Assembly: GCA_036245525.1 (NCBI GenBank)
Contig: BTPG01000003.1
Location: 137,737,082 to 137,801,081 of the forward strand
Reading direction: 5' to 3'
From: Semisulcospira habei
Taxonomy: Eukaryota > Mollusca > Gastropoda > Semisulcospiridae
Length of the DNA: 64,000 nucleotides
In this document: positions 8,803 to 20,800 of the stretch, in pieces
Numbering within the stretch: position 1 is the first letter of the stretch
How the letters are laid out: the number at the start of each line of letters is the position of its first letter
Notes under the pieces: model-generated
Told to the model about the DNA's origin: nothing
What the model saw: only the letters and a program-made list of their open reading frames with translations
Databases searched by the model: none
Program-made: the position numbers and the translations under genes

Positions 8803-11800
8803 CTGTCAACAGTTGTTTACAAACAAAATTGTAAGCACAGGTCACAACATCTGCTTATTAATATAATTCACACCTACGTATGTGTTGTTAATATGCATCT
8901 CGTTTGCATCCATTGATGAAATATCAAACTTACAGTTAGCTTTGGATGGGTGGGTCTATTAGGGTGCAACAGGGAAAAAAGAATGGCAAAACCAATAAGG
9001 CTCATTTGCACGATCCAGTTCCAACATAAGTAAAGAGTTAGCTTTTGTACCTGAGATGTTTTATGCAATTTATGAAATTTATAAAACGTTAACACTTTTG
9101 TCAATCTCCCATGACCCTTGACCTCTGCTAGTGAACCAAAATATGAATAGAAAGGTCTTATCAGCTGTTTTAAAAGTTTTGCAAAAGTGCTGACAAAAGC
9201 TAAATTTCTACTTTTTCACATTTGCTGATCTCTTGTGACCTTGACTTTTCAGAGAGGTCATCCAAATTAGCATATATATGAAGGAATAACCATAAGGTAT
9301 CTCTGGTCCAAGTTTGGGTTTGAAGTTGTAAATAGTGTTGGAGAAAAAACAATTGTCAAGCAATAGCTAATTGTGACCTATTTCCTGATATCTTGTGACC
9401 CATGACCTTTTCAAGGTGTCATCCAAATTAGTATGCATAGGAAGTTCTTTCCATCGGGTATCTTTTTGTACCAAGTTTAGGTTTGAAGAAGTGAAAAAAC
9501 AAAATTGGCAAAATATGGCTATTTTTCACATAATTCCTGATCCCCTGTGACCTTGACCTTTGAGAGAGGTCAATGAAAATGATAAGTTAAGAAAGGTCTT
9601 GCCACAAAGTATCCTTGGGCAAAGTTTGAATACTGTGGCTCAAACAGTCTCAGAAAAAGCTTACCACAGATGACTGATTGATTGTACATTGCTTAACGTC
9701 CCGACAGCAACAAGGCTTTCTCAGGACGTGCCTGCACTGCTTGTAAAAAAAAAAATAATAATAAGAACATTGAATGTATGTCGCCAGCCGGTCAAATACG
9801 TTAAATAAACCTAACACATGGGGCCTAAATAAAGCCAAGACCATTTAGCAACACACATCCAATATCAAGAGCTACAGGCAGTGCAGACAGTAGGGAGAGT
9901 TTTAAAAAGGTAAATACAGGTGAATGGACAAAGGGTAGACAGAAACACATGCCCCAGAATAGAGAGAAAAACCCACCCTGTGGGGCTGACCAGGGTGACC
10001 CTGGGAACTAAAAAATACCTAACCCCACCAAAGTCCCCCAGGGCAGACCCGGGTGGGGGTTACCACAGATGACAGTGGACAACAGACGGACACCTGAAGT
10101 GAGCCAATGAGAGATCAGGACGGCAAATATGTTGTTTTGGCAGCCTCACACAAATCCAGTCATACATGAATTTCTTATTACAATAATAATATACACCACA
10201 CCTTTATATGCATTGTGAAGAAAAAAATTCAATTTTAGTCAGAGTTAACATCTCTTGAGTGCAATTTCAATACAGCTCTGACTTGACATATAGCAATTTG
10301 TTACATTACGATCATAGATATATCGCGGGAGGAACCTTGGATCTCCACCAAAAATTGGACCGACCGCGGATACCAGCGAACCGCAATATATTTTTGTCAC
10401 CAGCCCAACCCACGCTCTTCTCCCCCTTAATGCATGCTCACCTTGCGGCACACTGAACTCTGAAAGACCTCCTCCATATTAAGATCACACATAAAAATGA
10501 TTAGGGCTGTAACTAGTGTATGCGCAGAATCGATATGAAATTGAAGTCTGTTGTCACCTCTACTTCAGCGGTTAAGACCAGACCCCAAAAATTAGTTTTT
10601 GTCTGTCTAGAATCTGTTTTAAACTGTTGATGTATTTTGATAGGGTTTGGTGAGCTGAGACCAAAAAAGTATTTTTTGGGTGTGTATGCCCAGGAAACCA
10701 ACCAAGATGGCCGTTGTATACACATTTTAGTACAACTTTCAAAGCAAAAGATCTCAAACACTACTGAACTTCAGCTAGGATTCAGTACAAAATTTCATGC
10801 ATGACTCAGTTGTATTACCTGTTCCTACCCAGACTTCTATGTCTCTCTTCTCCAGCTGTATACGCCCTCAAGACAAAATTTGCGCTCTGCTGCCGATTCT
10901 CGAGTTTTACGCATCCCTCTTGTCAAAACAAAGTCGTTCGGTGAGAGGTCATTCAGGTACCAGAGCCCAGTTGTTTGGAATGACCTCCCACGCAAACTGA
11001 GATATGTGGATTCAAGAGAGGCATTCAAGCAAGCCCTAAAGACCCATATTTTTTCTGTCTGCTACAAATGACTTTGACACAGACCTTTCACGTTAAAGTC
11101 ATCTCTATTACTGTTAGAAGTAGTGTGTGTGTGTGTGTGTGTGCGCGCGTGAATGCGAGTATGAGTCCAGAAGCGTAGCACTTTTGAATGGTGACTTTAT
11201 AACTTGTTTACAGAGTGCGTTGTATTTTGTTTTAGTACTTTTTGTAAATTGCGTTTTTGTAATTAGTTATTTTTGTACAATTAGTTTTGTTAAGCGCCTC
11301 GAGCTCTAATCTGAGGTTAGGCACTATACAAGTACTCATTATTATTATTACTTCAGATACACCTGAGCGATGTTAAAATTTCTTTATCATTTACTGTCCA
11401 ATGCCGACGTTGCGATCATCTTTCATCAATTCAAGTTTCTTGCGTGTTGCGGATTTCACCAACGTCTCATCGGCATTTACAGTAGTAGGCTCTCTCTCTT
11501 CACTCGGGTTCGTCTGCTCGAACACATTTCTCTGCATCTGTTCAACCTCGCAGCCGCTAGCTGAGCACCGCGCAACTTCTTTGAAAGCCATTAAAGACAT
11601 TTCCAATGATAACAACTGATGGACTTTGCAACATAACTGCTGAAATGACGTAAAATGCCCAAAATGCATGATCTGAATGAGCAATTCTCATATTTTGATC
11701 CAGTTGGGGTGTAGGGGGCTCTGGATAGAGGTTCGGCAGCTGCGTCCTACATAGGACGGACGGGCATCACTGGTCCTCATCCATCTCCTTAATCTCTCAC

Positions 11801-14800
11801 GTGCTGGCTCCAAGCGCCACACCCTGGCAAACCACCTCAGCTGGTGGGCTAAACCATGTGAGGGGGTGGTGTTCACATTGCACCACTAGGCGGATGAGCT
11901 GTTTCTGACAGCCAACGGCTAGAAGAAGGAGGAGATCAGGTTGGATCCAACGGCCAAATGTGGGGGAGTAAACCCTTCAAATCAGGAGTGGAGCCCCGAA
12001 GGCAGACAGCTGCCTGTATTCACGCACTGTTCTGGCAGCTCCTGCAGCCAAACTGGTGCCAAACGTACTGCTTTGCATTCCTTTGGATACATCAGCGAGG
12101 CCGAGAGGGGGATCTTGACGACTGGGCACCCCAGGATCTCCATACACTTCGCCCAGGCTTGCGCCCTGGAGAGGTCACTCCAGTGACTGACCCAGCAAGC
12201 GCATATACTCCATTGTCTTCCGAGACAGGATGCCAAACAGATCCAGTTGTACGCCATGCGTAATGGTGCATTGTGGGATGGTTGGAGAAACCCGAAGCCG
12301 CCCGGAGCCTGGCCGAAAAAATACCCGAGGCCGCCCAGAACACTCGGCGCGCTCTGCTCATTGGTTTGTTTTCGAAAATAGTATTATCTCATTAGCATAA
12401 TGTCCGTACAAGGAAATCTCTGGTTGTTCGTGGCATCAGTTTTGCGCCAACTCAGACTCCGAAATGCCTAATCATTTTGATTCGCTGGAATGTGAGCTCG
12501 CGCTATTCTCTTTCTGTCCCCTTTTTCCAGCAGAGCAGTTTGTTTATAATTGCTGTCAACGCATCTAATACACTATGGAAGGCAGTCACTGAATCAGTTA
12601 GCGCAGCTTCTTCTATGTAAGGACCAGCGTAATGATAGAGGCAGGCGTTAGCTTTCGCATCTGCGGGCGCCGTGAGAATCTATGTTTATTTTAGACAGGA
12701 GGTGCATATCAGTGAGTGTATCTAGGGCAGTGTGATAGTGGCCCATTCTACAGATGGGAAAAGGCATAGATCCTCAGGAATCCGTCATGCAAGTTAGAGG
12801 ACCGTGAATCATGAGTATATGTGCCTAAGTTTTGCTTTTTCAGTTCACACAATTTTAATTTCCAGGCTGATTGGGGGTTGGGGTGGGGGGGAGGAGGAGA
12901 TGTGCCATTGTGGTTTGCAGTGAGTTTCAGCCGTTACTTTTGTTATTCAGTAACCGTACACCATTGACCATATAAATGAACTCACTCCACCCCCACCCCC
13001 CACTTCGTTCTGGTAAAGACAAAGTCAGGTTCACTACGGAATATACTTGGATCCGCTGAGGCACATATAAACTCAGAAATTTAAAAGACAGGTTACAAAT
13101 CAAAACTATATACTGACATGGGCTTGGACAGGGCTGTTATTTGGTGGAGGGCTGGGAGCAGTACAAAATGGTGCTAGAGCCAGCCGTGAAGGCTTTCAGC
13201 GGAACTGCCGTCAGATGGTACAGCAGAAGGTTCTCTGTTCCGTCTGATGTGCACAGAGACAAATGAACCTATCAATAAACATTTATTCCACTGTTACCGC
13301 ATACTTTCACGAGCATAAATATATTCTTGTTTTTACATCAGATGGATGGCATTCACTGTTTAGCAACCTTCGCCTATAACCACAGACTAAACTCCCCAAG
13401 AGGCATAGATCTTCATGAGTTCCTAGCAGAGTGCGGGAGCTTGTGAGAAGCTATGTGTATTTCTGAGTCGAATTACCTTCATGTTGCTATGTTTAGGTAG
13501 TTTAATCGGGTTGCAGTGATGAAAAAAACGCAGGCAAAATGTGGCCAGCTGCAAGAGTCACATATGCTCGTACGCGTCCAGGAGTAGGCGTGGTCATAAG
13601 AATCTGTATGTATCTTGCTGGTTAGTGTTGCCTCTATGCTGCTATGTTTACACAGCCGGGATAAAATCGTGACCACCGAGCCCCAAACGAGACTACCCAT
13701 GGCTGTCGAAACGACTGCTCCGACTCTGTGACATAGAATAGCGTGATGTTCATACTCACTATAGGTTCACAGCAGCGCAAACTCGAATCTGGAGACTGAT
13801 TGAATAGCTATTTATAGAGCCTTTGTGACCTTCAGCTGGTTTGTGAATGGGAAAGTAGAGACAGAACCGGTTCGAATCGACCCAAACATGGCGGCATTCG
13901 TCGCTCACAAAGTGGTGTCAGGATCCAAACACTGGATGTTTTAGAGCAAAAGACGTTGCGAACGCTTAAAACACTGACTAGATGCTTCACTATATTTATT
14001 TTTTTTACAGCAAATAAAAGGTATTTTGTGATATTTATGGTTGTGGGTGGGGTCTAGGAGGTTCAAACAACCCAAAAATCCAGTCAACCCAAAAACACTT
14101 TGGCACACCAAAATTTTGGGGGTACCGTGTCTGGCCTCAGGATGTTTTCGTTGGCGGATGTGACTAGACTGATACTGAATCCTCAAGGACCTCCTCCTCA
14201 TGAAGAACACACATGCATGAAGGGCTCTGTGACAGTACAATGAATGCTGAAAGTCTAGGTTTGTCTCAACTGAAAGTTGTTGACTGCTGAGGATGCAGGG
14301 TGGCTGCATCTGTCAAGCGACGGCCAGTCATGCCAGGTGTCGGCAATAGGTGTGCGACACCTCAAAGCTCAACAAAAGCGATGGCACTGTGCTGGTGTCA
14401 CAATCTATTGACATCGATTCCCAGGACTACTCAGTGTATCACTGAAACCTGATCACCCCCTTCATACAATAACACAGATGTAAATTTAATGGTTACTTAC
14501 TTACTTACGCCTGTCACCCCTACCCGGGTATAGGCCGTCGACGAGAGACCTCCAGCAACTCCTGTCCTGTGCTTCTCCTTCGATTCTACTCCAGGTGGTT
14601 CCCAGTCTCTTGATGTCTGCTTGGAGGTCTCGACGCCAGGAGTTTCTCGGCCTACCTCTTTTCCTCTTTCCCTGGGGGTTCCATGACAATGCCTGCCTAG
14701 TGATACTGGAAGCTGGCTTTCTCAGACTGTGACCGATCCATCCCCATCTTCTTTGCCCAATTTCATTCTCTGCTGTTATCTGCTCTGTTCTCTCCCAGAG

Positions 14801-17800
14801 TCTGACGTTGCTGATCTTCTCTGGCCAGTGGATTTTCAAAATTCTTCTAAGGCAACTGTTCATGAAGGTCTGTACTCTGTTGACTGTGGTTTTTGTCAAT
14901 CTCCATGTCTCTGCTCCATATAGGAGAACTGCTTTTACATTGGAGTTGAAAATCCGGACTTTGGTGTGTTGTGACAGCTCTCTGGAACTCCACACTCTTT
15001 TCAACTGGAGAAAGGCTGCTCTGGCTTTACCGATTCGTGCTCTGACATCTGCATCAGTGCCGCCTTTTTTGTCTATGATGCTCCCGAGATAGGTGAAGGA
15101 CTCCACCTTCTCCAACGGGGTGCCAGCAAGCAAGACTGGTTCTTCCCTGGTTGCGTTCAGCCTCATTGTCTTTGTTTTCTGTTTGTGAATGGTGAGGCCC
15201 ACTTGGGACGAGATGTCAGCAAGCCTCGTGGTCTTGTCCTGCATTTGTTGATGAGTGTGGGACAGTAATGCCAAGTCGTCTGCAAAATCGAGGTCGTCAA
15301 GCTGTGTCCACAGTGTCCACTGTATTCCACTTCGTCTGTGCTCTGTGGTCATCTTCATGACCCAGTCTATGGCCAGTAGGAAGAGGAACGGAGACAGCAG
15401 ACACCCCTGCCTGACACCAGTTCTGACCTGGAGCTCTCTGGTGAACTGCCCTTCGTGGATCACGCGACATGTCATGCCATCATAGCTGCTCTTGATCAGG
15501 CGGACGAGCTTTGTGGGTACACCGTAGTGTCGTAGGAGTTTCCACAGAGTCTCTCGGTCCACGCTGTCAAATGCTTTCTCATAATCCACAAAGTTGACGT
15601 ACAGCGGGGAGCTCCACTCCAGAGACTGTTCCACGATGATGCGGAGAGTGGCGATCTGGTCTGTACATGATCGGTTCTTCCTGAATCCTGCTTGCTGGTC
15701 TCTCAGCTGGGGGTCAACGGAGCTCTTCATTCTCTCTAGGATGATCCTGTTGAAGACCTTTCCTGGTACTGACAGCAAGGTGATTCCTCTGTAGTTGGAA
15801 CACTTGCTGAGGTCGCCTTTCTTGGGAAGCTTGATTAGGTACCCCTCCTTCCAGTCAGCTGGCATCACCTCCTCTTCCCAGATTTTTCCAAACAGTGGGT
15901 ACAGCATCTCAACTGTTGTCTCTAGGTCTGCTTTCAGAGACTCCGCTGGGATGCCATCTGGCCCTGCTGCTTTGCTTTTCGTCGGCGTTTTTGTAGCTAT
16001 TTTCTGTTTTGCAGGGTGGGGAAGCTACCCCCACGCCCAACCCCCTTACTAGGAGGACCAGGGGTTTTCTGTCGGGGTCACCTTCCCTTAGACCATGTTG
16101 GTTCACGGCACCTTATTTCATTCGGTGCACCCCTCTCACGAGGGACCCCCTATCCACCACCCAGGGGACGCACCTCAACGCCGTATGGTCCCAGCGCGAG
16201 GAAATTTAATGGTTAGGCAGACTCATAATGTCAGTTGGTCCCTAACGCCATATGAAGATCTGTGTCAAGAATATCATGGGTACCGCTGGTGCGTGGCAAA
16301 TGCCTCAGGTGATAGATTTCACCTCCAGTGCCAACTGCAGCCAAAAGGATCGTTTATGTTGACTCATTTTAAGTGGCCCATTAGCTTTTAGCTTGCAAAG
16401 TTGCCATGCTCATCAATCACTGCTACCCTTTAGCCGTCATGGCCGATGCATGTGCTGGAATGAACGTGCAGTGTTTAGAAAACTGTTGTGAACGTGTTTG
16501 ACCTCAGAAATGAAAGGACCATTATAATTAGACTGGGTGGGTTTGAAGTCCTATAGTCAACCCTCTCCATGGTACACTAGACTATGGCTCATAACCGCAA
16601 CGAGGCATACGTGAATAGTGGTTCCCTTTTGTTCCTCCGCTTCAACTTATGACTCCTCCCCCACATATATCGTGGCCCTGTTTTATGGTCCCCAGCAACC
16701 GCAATAAATCGAGCCACAGCTGTATTAGTCAAGCCTGGGAAGGAATTTTTAAAAAGTTTTTGAAAGTTGCTAATTTTATCTCCTTGTGCATGCAGCCACA
16801 TATTGTTTATAGTACTGGTGGTTGCACACACATGCAGGTAATGACAGTCACAGGGAGTGCCAAAAATTTTGGAAAATTCAAGGACCGCCAATGCATACAA
16901 TTCTACTATGTAACCGCAACACTACACTGATGCATACATTTTCAGTACACCATGTATGGTACAGAATGGCAGTTACCCTGAGTGGCATCAACCAGTGGCT
17001 GTGCCTCCCCGGAGCCGCTGACACGCTGCTGCATACCCTGCACTTGCTGCGGCATTTGTTGCGTGGACTGCACCGGTGGACTTGACTGCACTTGTGCCAC
17101 TGCTGTGTAGCTCAACCCTGGCTGCAGCTGTTGTAAACCGGCCTGCTGAGGCTGTGGTGCATCCTGTGGCAGCTGCTGAGAGGCTGCAGGTGGCAGCTGT
17201 TGCTGCGTGGCAGTGGGTGCGAGCTGCTGAGAGCCTGAACCTGATCGAGTGTCCGTTGCAAGCGCTGGCAGATTCTGAACACACATCATTCGTACATATA
17301 CATATAGTACTAGGCAGCCATAAAGTCAGACTACTTAGGTATATTATTTACATCTGTGTCAATGTGGAGCTGAATTTACATCTGCTCATGAAAAAAATAA
17401 ATCCCAGAAGCCAAATCACAGTCTATATGTTTATTTTTGTTCTTTAAATTTTCCTCAGAGTGCACATCACAAATAAAAATCAATACACTTATCAAACCTT
17501 GATCAAGACATATCTTGACGCTTTTGTAATATTCATATGTTTAGGCAGCATGGTAGACGGATTTGATTCTTAGAGGAAGTTTCTTGCGAGATAAGCTTAA
17601 ATGATAAAGAATTTACTGGTTTTATTTGAGAAGAACTGAGCAGAAGCCGTTGCCAAATCGGAAATCATATGGCGTAGTGAAACGATGACACAAGACTTTC
17701 AAAGGATCATAATGACCGTTTTTGCAGTGTCTTTACTTTCCCTTGATGGTTGTTTACATGTGTGCATACCGCTGTGGTCATTAAGCATGCTCTGCACACA

Positions 17801-20800
17801 AGCTTCACATCAAAAGAAGATGTTGCATTTTATGTTTGGTTACTCTGCAACCTCTCACATGGACCAGTCTCAAGTGCTTTCTTTCTGACAGAGATAGTAG
17901 GGTCTTTAGTAATAGTAAGGTCTTATCAGCAGCCACCTTTGTGCCAAGATTGAAAAGTTTGGAAAAATGCTGATGAAAACTAAAATTCTACCAAACAATT
18001 AGCATTTTTTACACATTTGCTGACTTTGTGATCCTTCACCTTTTTAATGGGATTAGTATGCATATAAAGGTCTTGCCATCAGGTATCTCTGTATCAAGTT
18101 TGGGCTTGAAGTTGAAACTAGTTTTTGAGAAAAATCAACCTTTTGAGAAAATATGTGACCTACTTCTGGCCCCCTTGACCTTTGAGAAAGGTTGTTGAAT
18201 TTTGTATGTTTTGAAAGGTTCTTGCAACAAAGTATTGTTGGGCCAAGTTTGAAGACGGTGGCTGGAATAGTCTCAGAGAAAATGCCAACATTAAAGTTGA
18301 CCATGGACGACGAACAGAGACGGCAGGATGATGGAAGATGGATAGACAACCACTGGCTCAGAACATATTCACTTTTGCTTTGCACATGAGCCAAAAAGAC
18401 AGATTCTTCAAAATACAAAAATTTGCATATGACTAAGTGCCAAAAGGTGAGCAAAAAGTGAGTGATCTCTTTTGCGGGAAACTAAAATCTGTTTAAAAAG
18501 ACATGTGTTGACTTTAACAAGTGCAATGTGTGTGTGAATGATTAAAGATATACTGGCAATAATTTCTGCACCTAACGTAAAGTCGTTTGGTGAGTATACT
18601 GTAAAACGCCAGAATTCACCAATAAAAATCGGCCCGGGAAAGCGGACAATGATTTGCCGTCGGTCTGTTTTGATCTCGCGTGTAAAAGCAACAATAACAA
18701 ACCTGGTGCTAACCATGCCCATATGTTCAGGGAAGATTGATCTTATAATCCGTGTATTTCCCAGATTTGAAGGTAAGCCATGCTTTTGTTTATTGCTCTT
18801 GAAAGTAGCCACTGTCGGACGTCAGATTTGTCGCAACAGCAGCATCTTAATTTCCGCAAACTTGTGCTAGCGAAAGGCACGCTGACCCAAACCGGAAATG
18901 GCGTCATTGCGTTGTTTCACTTTCGTTGAATATTTTATATGCTTCAAATTTACTTTTCCGTCACAGTTTTCTAAGCTGGCAAAAAAATTGTGAGCGGCCA
19001 GTTTTTGTCGCAAGATCTGACGTTCAACTATTTGACAAGTTCAACGAAGTTGTTTTGGTTTTTTTTATCTACGATCGTCCGGTTATGATAGATGCATTAT
19101 GGGCCACATTCCAGCGTGGTTGTTCTGAATGTCCGGTTTGTCAATGGAGAGCTACAACTCGTGACGTTTTGTCGCAACTGTTTTCATAAATCTGACGTTC
19201 GATCACTTCTGACGTTCGATTGTAATTACAGACAAAATAAAGAGACAAATGTTTATTGTATAAATATTGTAAGGGACCATTTTCAAGAGTCTGAATCGCC
19301 CGAGACTCCAGCACCGATTTTAGGCAGTAGGTTAGAGAATGAAGATGATTTCTTGTGATAATAAATTTTATTGCTGTAGCAACCTGACGTTCGATCGCGA
19401 ACACGTGTCGCAAATCTGACCTCCGATCGATGCAAGTTGGTAAATGAGTTATTTGAATGAACACGGTCACCGATGTATTTTTGTCGTTTGATGGAGACGT
19501 GCAGTTGTTGTGACGCAAACGTAAGATAATGAGATCAAGGAACAGGTGAATTTCATAACATAATAATGCAATGATAAAAAATTGATCGGACGTCAGGCTT
19601 GTGCCAACATTTGTTGCTGCAATCCTGATGTTCAACACATATGGATTGTAGAACTTTTGGGGGCAAAGGCACTGTTAAAATGAGCCATTTTGGACAACCA
19701 GTTGCATAGCCCTTAGGACCTTCTAAATCTGAGGGTCAGAGTTAAAATAGTGCATCAGCCTGTACACAGATAAAACTTATTTGAATATTTGTTGTATTTT
19801 TACAGGCGCAGACTGTTTAGCACGTCATGTTTCATCATGTATATTACATCAGAAAGCTGTATGCAGTTTGTTCTTCATATCTGTTTTGTTTGTTAAATAT
19901 TGTGCTTGAAACTGGGGGAAAGGCTTTGTGTTTGTGGCTTCTGATAACTATTCCGGGGATATCTGCTGCAATCCTGATGTTTGACATAAGTTACAAATTC
20001 TGGCCCTGACTGCCAATAAATATATTTGGGCAGCAAAGATAGACTCTCATTGTGCTGTAATGTGTGCATGTATTCCTGTGAGTGGTATATGACATGACAA
20101 AGTGTGTTTTTCTTGGTTGTAGGATGTTTTAAAAATGTTTTAAAATTGAATATGGTCGGATGTCAGGTATTGCAACACAAATCATGTTCGGGGATTAGAA
20201 CATTCTAAGCCAAAAAGCAGTAATTGTTTGGATAGGTCAATTGTGACCACTACTTATTATTTTAACTGTTTAGAAACTGATTTGTGTTTTTTATCCCACT
20301 AATTTAAAGGCACTATGTCGCAATACCTGATGTCCGACATATCCAGACTTACAAATCTTAACAGCCATTTTCTCAAAAACCATTTCAGATATTATCTTTT
20401 TCTTTTACAAACACATTGCCAATACAGTGTACATCACTTAATACATTTTCTGGTACTTTATGTCACACTTTGATTTTCAACCCAGTTGTCCTCTTTGTGA
20501 GAGCACCTTTTGGCACTTAGTCATATGCAAGATTTTGAATTTACAAATATATCATATTTCAGCCTATCTGTCTCCAAACTTTCACCAGTGTAAACCACCT
20601 TCTGGTGTATGCACTGGTAAACAGTACCAACAGCAGCAGAAAAAAATGTATTTTTCTTTAAAATAATTTTTTTCGAAAAATACTTACCTATGGTATTACT
20701 GAGAGGAAGATATACTTAACCTGACAATTTCAGTCTCCAAAATTTGTTGTGTGTTGCCACACAACCAGGGACGTAACTCTAGCAAGCAGTTACCTAATCC

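Noticed and set aside
11391..11684. A possible extra WNK exon or separate small gene (97 codons, minus strand)
   Set aside because: No acceptor or donor in the phase required between exons 8 and 9, and no homology recognised. Left as unannotated.
14482..16215. A host gene encoding a reverse-transcriptase-like protein
   Set aside because: Flanking 14-bp target duplication, (GTAA)n tail and a second 3' end copy at 28.5 kb show that it is a retrotransposon.
16942..17289. WNK exon 8 extended past its splice sites as a single open frame
   Set aside because: Clear acceptor (GTTCAG) and donor (GTAACT) sites bound a shorter exon that keeps phase with exon 7.
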